Origin: Alphaproteobacteria bacterium UBA6411 | GTDB lineage: Bacteria > Pseudomonadota > Alphaproteobacteria > CAAGCB01 > CAG-977 | Assembly (NCBI GenBank): GCA_002438565.1 | Contig: DJPN01000032.1 | Coordinates: forward strand, 51,615-75,102 | Direction: 5' to 3' | DNA length: 23,488 bases | Shown: piece after piece, positions 1 through 7,283 of the stretch | How positions within the stretch are numbered: position 1 is the first letter of the stretch | Layout: every line of letters begins with the position of its first letter | Translations under genes and position numbers: made by a program | Notes under the pieces: generated by a model | Databases searched by the model: none | What the model was told of the DNA's origin: nothing | What the model saw: only the letters and a program-made list of their open reading frames with translations

Positions 1-2
1 TA

Positions 3-446
3 CATACATTATCACATTCAACATGGAACTGCAAATATCACATAGTATTTGCGCCGAAGTACAGAAGGAAAGTGTTTTATGGCGAGAAACGCTATGAAAT
101 AGGGAAGTTGCTGAGAACGCTGTGTAAATGGAAAGGAGTGAACGTGCTGGAAGCGGAAGCTTGTCCCGATCATATTCATATGCTGGTGGAAATACCGCCG
201 AAAATCAGCGTATCGGGCTTCATGGGGTATCTGAAAGGGAAAAGCAGTTTGCAGATATACGAAGCGTGGAGCAACATCAAATACAAGTACAGGAATCGAG
301 AATTCTGGTGCAAAGGGTACTATGTGGATACAGTTGGGAAAAATACAAAAAAGATAAAGGAATATATCAGGCATCAGCTGGAAGAAGACGCAGCGTCTGA
401 ACAACTAACGCTGGATATGTCCGACCCGTTTACGGGTAGTAAGTAA
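3..446 (+). CDS. tnpA: IS200/IS605-family transposase TnpA (5' end cut by window)
   Basis: Small HUH-type (Y1) transposase of the IS200/IS605 family, which moves single-stranded DNA by cutting and rejoining the hairpin ends of its element. The frame is open from the first complete codon at 3, with no convincing start before the GTG at 72. Residues encoded at 39-71 (YHIVFAPKYRRK) are the typical N-terminal strand of the family, so only a few residues lie outside the window. Visible motifs are the HUH pair in CPDHIHMLV, the SSFMGYLKGKSS-like stretch (here VSGFMGYLKGKSS), FWCKGYYVDTVGKN with the likely nucleophilic tyrosine, and IRHQLEED near the C-terminus. The ORF ends normally at TAA. No accessory tnpB is seen in the window. 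The gene faces parB tail to tail. The family call is firm; activity cannot be judged without the left end. Confidence 0.93.
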   Translation, partial: HTLSHSTWNCKYHIVFAPKYRRKVFYGEKRYEIGKLLRTLCKWKGVNVLEAEACPDHIHMLVEIPPKISVSGFMGYLKGKSSLQIYEAWSNIKYKYRNREFWCKGYYVDTVGKNTKKIKEYIRHQLEEDAASEQLTLDMSDPFTGSK

Positions 447-525
447 CAAATTGCGCGCACCAGACCAAACAAAACGCCGTTTAGGCGTCGCCAGTAGCAT
501 GAGGGCTACGCCCGTTACGGAAGAA

Positions 526-555
526 CCCCGCGTTTTACGCGGGGGTCTCTTTTTT
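526..555 (+). terminator. Hairpin plus T-run at IS right end
   Basis: Seven-base-pair stem CCCCGCG (526-532) and CGCGGGG (538-544) with loop TTTTA, followed by GTCTC and six T (550-555). It reads as an intrinsic terminator for the transposase and resembles the right-end hairpin of IS200-type elements. On the minus strand the same stem is followed by TTCTT, so it may also stop parB transcripts weakly. Confidence 0.65.
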
Positions 556-1532
556 CACTCATCGTCGTTGGTAATGATGTCCGCGCCTTTGTCGAACGAA
601 TCGTCGAAAATCACTTCGCCGACATCGTTGCCGTTTTCGATGATTTCTTCGTCGGAAACAGCCGTGATTTCGTCGCCTGCCGCCGATTTTGAGCTTAAAC
701 GGTTAATCAGCCGGTCTAATTCTTCCAACGTCGAATAGGTTAAAACTAATTCCCCGCCGCGGGCTTTGGGGCGGATGGACACAGCCATGCCCAGCACACG
801 CGACAAATCCTGCGCCAGTTCCTCACATTCGATTTGCTTGTCCGATTTTTTGAGAGCGGCTTTTTGCTTTTTGGGCGTGCTGTCCGATTGCGCCAGTTTT
901 TCCGTTTGCCGCACGTTCAACCCGCGCGCCACAACCGTTTGCGCCAAAGCTTCCGGATTTTTCGCCGTTAGCAAAGCGCGGGCGTGTCCGCCCGTCAGTT
1001 TTCCCGTTTCCAGCATTGCTTTGACGGGCTGCGGCAATCCCAGCAGACGCATCGTGTTTGCGACATGACTGCGGCTTTTGCCGACGGCATGCGCCAATTC
1101 TTCCTGTGTGTTTGAAAACTCGTCCATCAACCGGCGATAACCTTCGGCTTCTTCCAAGACATTCAAATCCTGCCGCTGCAGGTTTTCAATCAACGCGACT
1201 TCCATCGCTTCCTTGTCGGAAAAGTCCTTGACCAGAACGGGGACTTCGCGCAAACCCGCCTGCTGCGCTGCGCGCCAGCGCCGTTCGCCGCCGATGATTT
1301 CGTATTTCCCGGCATGTTCGCGCACGATAAGCGGCTGAATCACGCCTTTTGTTTTGACGGATTCGACCAAATCGCGCAAAGCTTCTTCATCAAAAGTGTG
1401 GCGCGGCTGAAAAGGACTGGGTTCCAAATCGGCAACGGCGACGGTTTTGATGCCGTTTTGAACGGGTGTTTGTTCGGTTTCGTTTTCTTCGCCCAACAGT
1501 GCGCTTAATCCGCGGCCCAAATTTCTGCTCAT
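555..1532 (-). CDS. parB: Chromosome-partitioning protein ParB
   Basis: CTP-dependent DNA clamp that loads at parS sites, spreads, and with ParA segregates replicated origins. Length is 325 residues. Visible parts: an N-terminal ParA-contact segment (LGRGLSALLG, residues 5-14); the PSPFQPR box near 38-44; the CTP-binding motif GERRWRA (82-88); ENLQRQDLNVLEEA (116-129); a helix-turn-helix around 143-165; and a C-terminal dimerisation region near 255-280. An acidic tail of about 45 residues follows and looks longer than usual for the family. Start ATG at 1532 overlaps the parA stop (ATGA). The stop lies directly against the right end of an IS200-type element, which therefore replaces whatever native 3' flank the operon had. 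The cognate parS sites lie at 2956, 3054 and 15833. Confidence 0.97.
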   Translation of the reverse strand: MSRNLGRGLSALLGEENETEQTPVQNGIKTVAVADLEPSPFQPRHTFDEEALRDLVESVKTKGVIQPLIVREHAGKYEIIGGERRWRAAQQAGLREVPVLVKDFSDKEAMEVALIENLQRQDLNVLEEAEGYRRLMDEFSNTQEELAHAVGKSRSHVANTMRLLGLPQPVKAMLETGKLTGGHARALLTAKNPEALAQTVVARGLNVRQTEKLAQSDSTPKKQKAALKKSDKQIECEELAQDLSRVLGMAVSIRPKARGGELVLTYSTLEELDRLINRLSSKSAAGDEITAVSDEEIIENGNDVGEVIFDDSFDKGADIITNDDE

Positions 1533-2317
1533 TTTTTCACCTCTTGCTTTAACACTTCCGCCGCCAAGCCGATATACGCCTGCGCGCCTTTACTTTTGAA
1601 ATCGTACAATAAAATCGGTTTGCCGTGGGACGGCGCTTCGGATACGCGGACGTTGCGCGGAATGACCGATTTGTAAACCTTGTTGCCGAAATAGCTGCGC
1701 ACATCCGCCGCGACGACTTCGGACAAAGCCGTGCGTCCGTCGTACATGGTCAGCAAAATGCCTTGGATTTCCAAATTCGGATTGAAATTTTTGTGAACGC
1801 GCTCAATCGTCCGCATCAAGTCCGCGACGCCTTCCAAAGCCAGATATTCACACTGCACGGGAACGATAACGCCGTTCGCCGCCACCAAAGCGTTGACCGT
1901 CAGCATGCCGACGGACGGCGGACAGTCGATAAAAATATAGTCGTAATTCAGCAATTCGCCGTCAAACGCTTTTTTCAAATAGAATTGAGGCTTTTCCAAA
2001 TGCGACAGCTCGAAATCCGCCCCTGCCAAATCTTTGGATGACGCAATGACGGACAGGTTCGGAATCTTGGTCCAAATAATGGAAGACGAGATTTTTTCAT
2101 CCCCCATCAGCACTTGATAGCTGTTTTTCGGTGCGTTGATGCGGTCGACGCCCAAGCTGACGGTCGCGTTTCCCTGCGGGTCAAGATCGATGACCAGCAC
2201 TTTTTTCTTTGCTGCCGCCAAAGCGGTTGCCAGATTGACCGTCGTTGTTGTTTTGCCTACGCCGCCCTTTTGGTTGGAAATGGCGATAATCCGCGGTTGT
2301 TTTGTCATAGCGTTCAT
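1529..2317 (-). CDS. parA: Chromosome-partitioning ATPase ParA (Soj type)
   Basis: Walker-type ATPase that binds DNA non-specifically as an ATP dimer and moves ParB-parS complexes. Length is 262 residues, normal for a chromosomal ParA without an N-terminal DNA-binding domain. The deviant Walker A box KGGVGKTT is at residues 17-24, DLDPQGN at 44-50 and FIDCPPS at about 129-134. The ATG at 2317 overlaps the rsmG stop by ATGA, supporting translational coupling; a second in-frame ATG sits three codons later at 2308 and cannot be excluded. It is the second gene of an rsmG-parA-parB unit. Confidence 0.97.
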   Translation of the reverse strand: MNAMTKQPRIIAISNQKGGVGKTTTTVNLATALAAAKKKVLVIDLDPQGNATVSLGVDRINAPKNSYQVLMGDEKISSSIIWTKIPNLSVIASSKDLAGADFELSHLEKPQFYLKKAFDGELLNYDYIFIDCPPSVGMLTVNALVAANGVIVPVQCEYLALEGVADLMRTIERVHKNFNPNLEIQGILLTMYDGRTALSEVVAADVRSYFGNKVYKSVIPRNVRVSEAPSHGKPILLYDFKSKGAQAYIGLAAEVLKQEVKK

Positions 2318-2937
2318 TTCTTTTTAACCCCCGTCAGACACAGAATTCTGCCTTCGTCGCTGGTGATGCTGGGATGTTTTTCAACGGTGAAAATAAATTT
2401 TTTGGCGCAAAGCTTCAGTTCTTCGTCAGCTTTTTTGCCTTTCAAAAACAGACAGCGCGTCTGTTCGCCGATAAAAGGTTTTGCGTAACCGACCAGCTTG
2501 TCCAAAGCCGCCAAAGCCCGCGCAGTAATGACGTCTGCTTTGAACACGTTCATTTTTTCGATGCGTTCGTTATGAATAATGACTTGTAATCCGCATGCTT
2601 CCGCCACCGCTTGCAAGAACGAGCATTTCTTGCCGTCACTTTCGACCAGATGAACGGTTCTGTTTTTGGATTCGTCCAGTATCGCCAGTACCAAAGCGGG
2701 AAAGCCCGCGCCGCTGCCCAAATCCAAAATCACTTTGTCCGACGGCTTTAAATATTGTTCGATTTGCGCGGAATCCAAGACGTGACGCGTCCAAACGACG
2801 GGCAGAGTCGAATCGCTGACAAGGTTCATTTTATTTTGCCATTCTTCCAACAAAGCGACATATGTGTTCAATTTTGATTGAACCGTCGGCGACACGTTTA
2901 AACGGTCCAAAACGGCTTGCCTGTCGGCTGTTATCAC
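2314..2937 (-). CDS. rsmG: 16S rRNA (guanine-N7)-methyltransferase RsmG, GTG start
   Basis: Methylates N7 of G527 (E. coli numbering) in 16S rRNA using S-adenosylmethionine; formerly GidB. The SAM-binding motif LDLGSGAGFP lies at residues 71-80, preceded by the family signature RHVLDS at 51-56. The start chosen is GTG at 2937, because an AAGGAG ribosome site lies seven bases upstream (2945-2950). This gives 207 residues, the usual family size. The frame stays open up to an ATG at 3024, but that would add 29 residues encoded by a parS palindrome and would begin inside the candidate -35 element. The gene overlaps parA by ATGA. In most alphaproteobacteria mnmG sits just upstream; here a chromate-transporter pair does. 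Confidence 0.95.
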   Translation of the reverse strand: MITADRQAVLDRLNVSPTVQSKLNTYVALLEEWQNKMNLVSDSTLPVVWTRHVLDSAQIEQYLKPSDKVILDLGSGAGFPALVLAILDESKNRTVHLVESDGKKCSFLQAVAEACGLQVIIHNERIEKMNVFKADVITARALAALDKLVGYAKPFIGEQTRCLFLKGKKADEELKLCAKKFIFTVEKHPSITSDEGRILCLTGVKKK

Positions 2938-2955
2938 GGTAAAGCTCCTTGATTT

Positions 2956-2971
2956 TGTTTCACGTGAAACA
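2956..2971. promoter_or_regulatory. parS: parS site 1 (perfect)
   Basis: TGTTTCACGTGAAACA, a perfect 16-base palindrome identical to the bacterial parS consensus bound by chromosomal ParB. It lies just upstream of the rsmG SD sequence, in the leader of the operon that encodes ParA and ParB. Confidence 0.97.
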
Positions 2972-2994
2972 TTTTGTTTAGTTTGCTGTTGTCT

Positions 2995-3024
2995 AAGATA
3001 GACGTTTTTGTCCTTGCCAGACAA
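2995..3024 (-). promoter_or_regulatory. Candidate sigma70-type promoter for rsmG-parA-parB
   Basis: On the minus strand TTGTCT (3019-3024) and TATCTT (2995-3000) are separated by 18 bases, placing transcription start near 2988 and giving a leader of about 50 bases before the GTG start. The hexamers are good but not perfect. The element sits between the two perfect parS sites, so bound ParB could affect it. Confidence 0.45.
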
Positions 3025-3053
3025 GCAAAAAATTTTATTTTTCGTTAAATCGT

Positions 3054-3069
3054 TGTTTCACGTGAAACA
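3054..3069. promoter_or_regulatory. parS: parS site 2 (perfect)
   Basis: Second exact copy of TGTTTCACGTGAAACA, 98 bases from the first by start position. It lies in the gap between the chromate-transporter gene and rsmG, upstream of the candidate promoter. Confidence 0.97.
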
Positions 3070-3112
3070 TTTTGCAGCCGTAAAAGCTGTTTGTTTTGAA
3101 ATCGAAACGAAA

Positions 3113-3640
3113 TCAGCCGTACAGCAGGATGCCTGCGCCTGCCGACAGCAGCATCAAATAAATCGCGCTGATGTTTTTAAAAAATATCAGCAAACAGGAA
3201 ACGGCAAAGATGACAAAGGAATTTTTGTCAATGAAATTTTCGTCGTTCATCAGCATAACGGACGCGCTTAACAACAATCCTACGACGGCGACGCGCAATC
3301 CTTTGAACGCATTTTGAACAATCGGATGAGAGCTGTATTTTTGCAAAAACAAGAATAACAGCGTCGTTACAATGACGGACGGCGCGCTGACGCCCAAAGT
3401 CGCCACAAACGAACCGAAGACGGATTGAGTGCTTTCGTACCCAATATAGGTTGCGGTGTTGATTGCAATCGGTCCGGGGGTGACTTGTGAAATCGCGATG
3501 ATGTCCGTAAATTTGCCAACGGTAATCCACGCGTGTTTATTGACAACTTCGTCTTGGATAAGGGCAAGCATGGCGTACCCTCCACCGAAGCTGAACAGCC
3601 CGATTTTAAAGAACGTATAAAACAATTCCCAAAAAATCAT
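3113..3640 (-). CDS. Chromate transporter family protein, short-chain subunit 2
   Basis: Inner-membrane protein of the ChrA/CHR family, 175 residues, equal to one half of a long-chain ChrA. The N-terminus has the signature FSFGGGYAMLALIQDEVV, then AISQVTPGPIAINTATYIG, then several hydrophobic segments. The ATG at 3640 is chosen because it overlaps the upstream gene's stop (ATGA) and begins right at the conserved FFKIGLFSFGGG region; the frame extends upstream without a sensible protein. Short-chain CHR proteins are known to be encoded as adjacent pairs that work together, as here. Chromate efflux is the family's best studied activity, but the natural substrate of gut or environmental members is often untested. 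It is followed by 175 non-coding bases with two parS sites. Confidence 0.9.
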   Translation of the reverse strand: MIFWELFYTFFKIGLFSFGGGYAMLALIQDEVVNKHAWITVGKFTDIIAISQVTPGPIAINTATYIGYESTQSVFGSFVATLGVSAPSVIVTTLLFLFLQKYSSHPIVQNAFKGLRVAVVGLLLSASVMLMNDENFIDKNSFVIFAVSCLLIFFKNISAIYLMLLSAGAGILLYG

Positions 3641-4170
3641 TTTTTCCGTCCGTACACCAAATTGCCGGCAACCATCGCGGCGACAATGAACAAAATCGGC
3701 GACACGCCACAAAAAGCGACCGCAGCGGCAATAAAGGCGGGAATCAACAGCTTTAATCCCTTGATATCGGATTTTTTTGCCATTGCCCAAGCGGGAATCA
3801 ATATCAAAGCGACGACGGCAGGCTTGACGCCTTTGAACGCCGCGATGACATACGAATTGTGCTGAAAGTTTTGAAATAAAATTGCTATCAGCAAAATCGT
3901 AATGAACGACGGCAGAGTCGCCCCCAAAGCCGCCGCGACCATTCCGCCGAATCTTGCGATTTTCAGTCCCAAAAACACCGCCATATTGACGACTAAAGGA
4001 CCGGGGGACGACTGCGCAATGGCGATGGTGTCGTAAAAATCGCCCTCGTCAATCCATTTTTGTTTGTCGACCAGTTCCGCCTTGATCAGCGGAATCATGG
4101 CATAACCGCCGCCGAACGTGAACGCGCCGATTTTAAAGAAGCCCCAAAACAAGCAAAGCACGGTTTTCAT
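3637..4170 (-). CDS. Chromate transporter family protein, short-chain subunit 1
   Basis: Partner of the preceding half-size transporter, 177 residues. It shows the same two signatures, FTFGGGYAMIPLIKAELV near the N-terminus and AIAQSSPGPLVVNMAVFLG, followed by three to four hydrophobic helices and a short basic end (YGRKK). The two proteins are clearly homologous to each other, consistent with the split two-gene (short-chain) form of ChrA. Its ATG overlaps the hslU stop by ATGA and its own TGA overlaps the next start, so hslV-hslU-chr-chr are probably translated from one message. The link to a heat-shock protease looks positional rather than functional. Confidence 0.9.
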   Translation of the reverse strand: MKTVLCLFWGFFKIGAFTFGGGYAMIPLIKAELVDKQKWIDEGDFYDTIAIAQSSPGPLVVNMAVFLGLKIARFGGMVAAALGATLPSFITILLIAILFQNFQHNSYVIAAFKGVKPAVVALILIPAWAMAKKSDIKGLKLLIPAFIAAAVAFCGVSPILFIVAAMVAGNLVYGRKK

Positions 4171-5471
4171 AAGATGAACTTTGACAAATCCGATGTCTGA
4201 GCCAGTTCTCCGACCTTGTCACGCACGGTTTGTTTCGTTATCGTTATGATTTCGCCGCTGCGTTCCGAAGCGTCAAAGCTGATGTCTTCCAGCAATTTTT
4301 CCATAATCGTATGCAAACGCCGCGCGCCGATGTTTTCAACGCTTTCGTTGATTTCGGCGCACAGGGCGGCGATTTCACGCAAGGCATCATCCTCAAATTC
4401 CAAAGTTACGTTTTCGGTTTTCAACAGCTCTTTGTACTGCATGACAAGGTTGGCTTCGGGTTCCGTCAAGATTTGATAAAAATCGTCCGTCGTCAAAGCT
4501 TTCAGTTCAACGCGAATCGGCAGTCTGCCTTGCAGTTCGGGCAGCAAATCGGACGGTTTCGCCACATGGAAAGCCCCCGACGCGATGAACAGAATGTGGT
4601 CGGTTTTGACCAATCCGTGCTTGGTCGGAACAGTGGTTCCTTCGATGAGCGGCAGCAGGTCGCGCTGAACGCCTTCACGGGAAATGTCGGGGTTTTTGCC
4701 CTCGCTTCTGCCGCAAATCTTGTCAAATTCGTCAATAAAGACAATCGCGTTGTTTTCAACGGCGTCAATCGCTGTTTTGACGACCTTTTCATCGTCGATG
4801 AGGGCGTCGCTTTCCTCGGTTATCAAAACGTCGTAGGAATCCTTGACCGACATTTTTTTCTTTTTGTAAGTAATGCCTTTGCCAAGCAGGTCACTCAGCG
4901 AAAACATGCCCATTTGCGCCCCCGGCATGCCCGGAACGTCAAACGTCGGCAAAGTGCTGTTCGGGGCTTCCTGCACTTCGATTTCGATTTCACGGTCGTT
5001 CAAATCGCCGCTTTCCAGCAGTTTTTTGAACTTTTCGCGCGTTTCTTCCGTCGCGTTTTTGCCGACCAGAGCGTCCAAAACGCGTTCCTCGGCTTTGGCG
5101 CGGGCTTGCGGTTTGACGGCTTCGCGCATCGCCTTGCGCGTCATGGTCAGCGATATTTCGACCAAATCGCGGATAATGCTTTCGACATCGCGCCCGACAT
5201 AGCCGATTTCCGTAAACTTCGTCGCTTCGACTTTGATGAACGGAGCCTGCGCCAGCTTTGCCAGACGGCGGGCGATTTCCGTTTTGCCGACACCCGTCGG
5301 GCCAATCATCAGAATATTTTTCGGCACAACTTCCTCGCGCAAAGCGGCGGGCAGCTGACGGCGGCGCCAGCGGTTGCGCAAAGCCACGGCGACGGCGCGC
5401 TTGGCGTCCTGCTGTCCGATGATGTGACGGTTCAATTCGGCGACGATTTCGCGGGGTGAAAGAGTGCTCAT
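4167..5471 (-). CDS. hslU: ATP-dependent protease ATPase subunit HslU (ClpY)
   Basis: AAA+ unfoldase that feeds substrates into the HslV peptidase. Length is 434 residues, normal for the family. Visible parts: Walker A GPTGVGKT (57-64), the pore loop GYVG (90-93), an intermediate domain around 110-240 with a charged and a hydrophobic GMPGAQMGM segment, Walker B AIVFIDEFD (242-250), the sensor/arginine region NIGARRLHTIMEKLLEDISF, and the C-terminal tail ending KFIL that docks into HslV. The ATG at 5471 overlaps the hslV stop (ATGA). The order hslV-hslU matches the general arrangement in proteobacteria. Confidence 0.97.
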   Translation of the reverse strand: MSTLSPREIVAELNRHIIGQQDAKRAVAVALRNRWRRRQLPAALREEVVPKNILMIGPTGVGKTEIARRLAKLAQAPFIKVEATKFTEIGYVGRDVESIIRDLVEISLTMTRKAMREAVKPQARAKAEERVLDALVGKNATEETREKFKKLLESGDLNDREIEIEVQEAPNSTLPTFDVPGMPGAQMGMFSLSDLLGKGITYKKKKMSVKDSYDVLITEESDALIDDEKVVKTAIDAVENNAIVFIDEFDKICGRSEGKNPDISREGVQRDLLPLIEGTTVPTKHGLVKTDHILFIASGAFHVAKPSDLLPELQGRLPIRVELKALTTDDFYQILTEPEANLVMQYKELLKTENVTLEFEDDALREIAALCAEINESVENIGARRLHTIMEKLLEDISFDASERSGEIITITKQTVRDKVGELAQTSDLSKFIL

Positions 5472-5998
5472 AGCTTTTCCGTAATGATGTTGTGGTTGGT
5501 GTAAATGCAGATGTCGGCGGCGATGTTCATCGCTTTTTCAACGATTTGTTCGGCGGATTTGTCGCCGTCAATCAACGCCAGAGCCGCCGCTTGGGCGAAC
5601 GCGCCGCCCGATCCGATGCCGATGACGCCGTTTTGCGGTTCCAGCACGTCGCCGTTGCCTGTTAAAACGAGGGTTGTGTCTTTGTCGGCGACAATCATCA
5701 TCGCTTCCAGTTTGCGCAAATAGCGGTCGGTGCGCCAGTCTTTGGCAAGTTCAACGCATGCGCGGGTCAGCTGGCCGGAATACTTGTCGATTTTGGCTTC
5801 CAGTCTCTCAAACAAAGTGAAAGCATCAGCAGTCGCGCCCGCAAAGCCCGCAATGATGTTGCCGCCGCCCAAACGGCGGACCTTTTTGGCGTTGCTTTTC
5901 AACACGGTGTTGCCGAAAGTGACCTGTCCGTCGCCTGCAATGACCGTTTGCCCGTCCTTGCGCACGCACAGAATCGTTGTTCCGCGCCAAGATTCCAT
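5468..5998 (-). CDS. hslV: ATP-dependent protease peptidase subunit HslV (ClpQ)
   Basis: Threonine peptidase with a proteasome beta-type fold; two hexameric rings pair with HslU. Length is 176 residues. The first six residues (MESWRG) precede TTILCVRKDG, so the catalytic threonine is T7, exposed by removal of a short propeptide. A W-[HR]-G-T-T leader is, as I recall, usual in alphaproteobacteria, unlike E. coli where only Met is removed. GSGGAFAQAAALAL and the IYTNHNI end are also typical. An AAGGAG site lies 10 bases before the ATG. It is divergent from hisB, an arrangement I know from other alphaproteobacteria. Confidence 0.97.
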   Translation of the reverse strand: MESWRGTTILCVRKDGQTVIAGDGQVTFGNTVLKSNAKKVRRLGGGNIIAGFAGATADAFTLFERLEAKIDKYSGQLTRACVELAKDWRTDRYLRKLEAMMIVADKDTTLVLTGNGDVLEPQNGVIGIGSGGAFAQAAALALIDGDKSAEQIVEKAMNIAADICIYTNHNIITEKL

Positions 5999-6032
5999 AA
6001 TTTAAAGACTCCTTGTTAACTTTTTGACTTTA

Positions 6033-6062
6033 AGATGGTTTAAAACAGATTTTTACCGAAAG
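6033..6062 (-). promoter_or_regulatory. Possible heat-shock-type promoter for hslVU
   Basis: On the minus strand CTTTCGG (6056-6062) is followed after 17 bases by CCATCT (6033-6038), which resembles a sigma32 -10 (CCCCATNT). Only part of the -35 CTTGAAA is kept. The call rests mainly on hslVU being a classic heat-shock operon, and the match could be chance. Confidence 0.25.
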
Positions 6063-6076
6063 AAAGGAAAAAAGCA

Positions 6077-6664
6077 ATGCGTCAAACCGTTTTGGAACGC
6101 GGCACCGCGGAAACGCAAATCAAGGTCGAAATAAACTTGGACGGCACGGGAAAGTACGACATTTCGACAGGCTGTGCCTTTTTCGACCACATGCTGGCGC
6201 AGTTGGCGAAGCACGGCTTGATTGACTTGAAAATCGCGGCACACGGCGATTTGGAGGTTGACGCGCACCACTTGGTCGAAGACGTCGGCATCGTTCTGGG
6301 ACAGGCGTTCGCGCGCGCTTTGGGCGATAAAAAGGGCATCAACCGCTACGGCGCAGCGTGTATTCCGATGGACGAAGCTTTGAGCCGCTGCGTTCTGGAT
6401 TTGAGCGGGCGCGGCGTTTGCGTGTGGAACGTCGCCTTTCCGACCGAAAAAGTCGGCGAAGTCGATACCGAAGTGTTCAAGGAATTCTTTGTTGCCGTTG
6501 CGGACAATTTGCGGGCGGCGGTGCATGTCGAAAGCTTATATGGCGGCAATTCGCACCATATTGTAGAATCGTGCTTCAAGGCGTTTGCGCGCGCTTTGCG
6601 CCATGCGGTTGAATTTGATGAAAGGGCGAGGGATGTTCTGCCCTCGACAAAAGGAGCTTTGTAA
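6077..6664 (+). CDS. hisB: Imidazoleglycerol-phosphate dehydratase
   Basis: Sixth step of histidine biosynthesis: imidazoleglycerol phosphate to imidazoleacetol phosphate, at a manganese site. Length is 195 residues, the monofunctional form without the histidinol-phosphatase domain of E. coli HisB. Metal-binding and signature motifs are present: CAFFDHMLAQLAKHG, DAHHLVEDVGIVLGQA, and the second-half repeat GGNSHHIVESCFKAFARALRHAV. A GGAAAAAAG purine tract precedes the ATG. In many alphaproteobacteria hisB is followed by hisH-hisA-hisF. Here it is followed, with a TAATG overlap, by a flavodoxin-like gene, and no other his genes occur in the window. Confidence 0.97.
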   Translation: MRQTVLERGTAETQIKVEINLDGTGKYDISTGCAFFDHMLAQLAKHGLIDLKIAAHGDLEVDAHHLVEDVGIVLGQAFARALGDKKGINRYGAACIPMDEALSRCVLDLSGRGVCVWNVAFPTEKVGEVDTEVFKEFFVAVADNLRAAVHVESLYGGNSHHIVESCFKAFARALRHAVEFDERARDVLPSTKGAL

Positions 6665-7275
6665 TGAAATACGTTTTATATGTTTTGCTTTTGGCAGTTG
6701 TTGTCGTCGCGGTTGCGGGGCTGTGGCATTTGTACCGCGTTTCGTTCGTCAACAAACGGGAAATGGCGCAGTACGCGGGCAAATCCGCCGAAGTCAAAAA
6801 AGACTTGGGCAAAGTTTTGGTCGTGTATTACTCGTTGACGGGACACACCAAGGAAATCGCGGATAAAATCCAAACAATGACGAACGCGGACATTTTCGGA
6901 TTGGAAACCGCCGAACCGTTCCCGACGGGGGCGAAACTGCATTTGACGGTCAAAAATCAGCTGAAAACGAAAAAATATCCCGCTTTGAAGCAGCTGCCCG
7001 ATTTGACGGGATACGATGTCGTGTTCGTCGGCGCGCCCGTTTGGTGGTACACGGCGGCGACGCCCGTTCTGTCGTTTTTGGAACGGGCGGATTTTCAAGG
7101 GGCGAAAGTCGCGTTCTTTTCCACGCAAGGCAGCAACCGCGGCACGTTTTTGCCCGATGTCACGTCTTTGACGAAAAACGCGGAAATCCTGCCCGATGCC
7201 TCGTTTAACAATATGGGCAAAGAATACGACGCGGCGGTCAACGCCAAAATCGCCGATTGGATTAGCGGATTGTAA
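6664..7275 (+). CDS. Membrane-anchored flavodoxin-like protein
   Basis: 203 residues. One transmembrane segment at about 3-23 (a run of L/V/A) is followed by a short linker and a flavodoxin fold. The FMN phosphate loop is visible in VVYYSLTGHTKEIADKI (about 52-68). The later GAPVWWYTAATPVLSFLE and FFSTQGSNRG match the flavin-contacting loops of the flavodoxin_4-type family. The protein probably faces the cytoplasm with the domain tethered at the inner membrane; topology is inferred. Redox partner and substrate are unknown. The ATG overlaps the hisB stop (TAATG), so the two are probably co-translated, though no known link joins them. A strong hairpin terminator follows. Confidence 0.85.
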   Translation: MKYVLYVLLLAVVVVAVAGLWHLYRVSFVNKREMAQYAGKSAEVKKDLGKVLVVYYSLTGHTKEIADKIQTMTNADIFGLETAEPFPTGAKLHLTVKNQLKTKKYPALKQLPDLTGYDVVFVGAPVWWYTAATPVLSFLERADFQGAKVAFFSTQGSNRGTFLPDVTSLTKNAEILPDASFNNMGKEYDAAVNAKIADWISGL

Positions 7276-7283
7276 GAAATGAA

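Larger units (their letters stand above)
1..555 (+). mobile_element. IS200/IS605-type insertion sequence, right part
   Basis: This is the transposase gene plus about 110 bases of non-coding right end rich in short hairpins: CGCC/GGCG around 476-487, GGGC/GCCC at 503-513, and CCCCGCG/CGCGGGG at 526-544. The stop codon of parB begins within the T-run that follows the last hairpin. The exact right boundary and target site cannot be fixed without the empty site or a second copy, so the end given is approximate. IS200-type elements make no target duplication and have no terminal inverted repeats. Confidence 0.7.

Noticed and set aside
3641..3790. 50-codon N-terminal extension of the second chromate-transporter subunit
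   Set aside because: It overlaps the C-terminal coding part of the first subunit, is not hydrophobic, and the family signature starts right after the internal ATG at 3640.
4230..5459. 409-codon open frame opposite hslU
   Set aside because: Same reasoning: no domain, low-complexity composition, complete overlap with hslU, whose motifs are intact.
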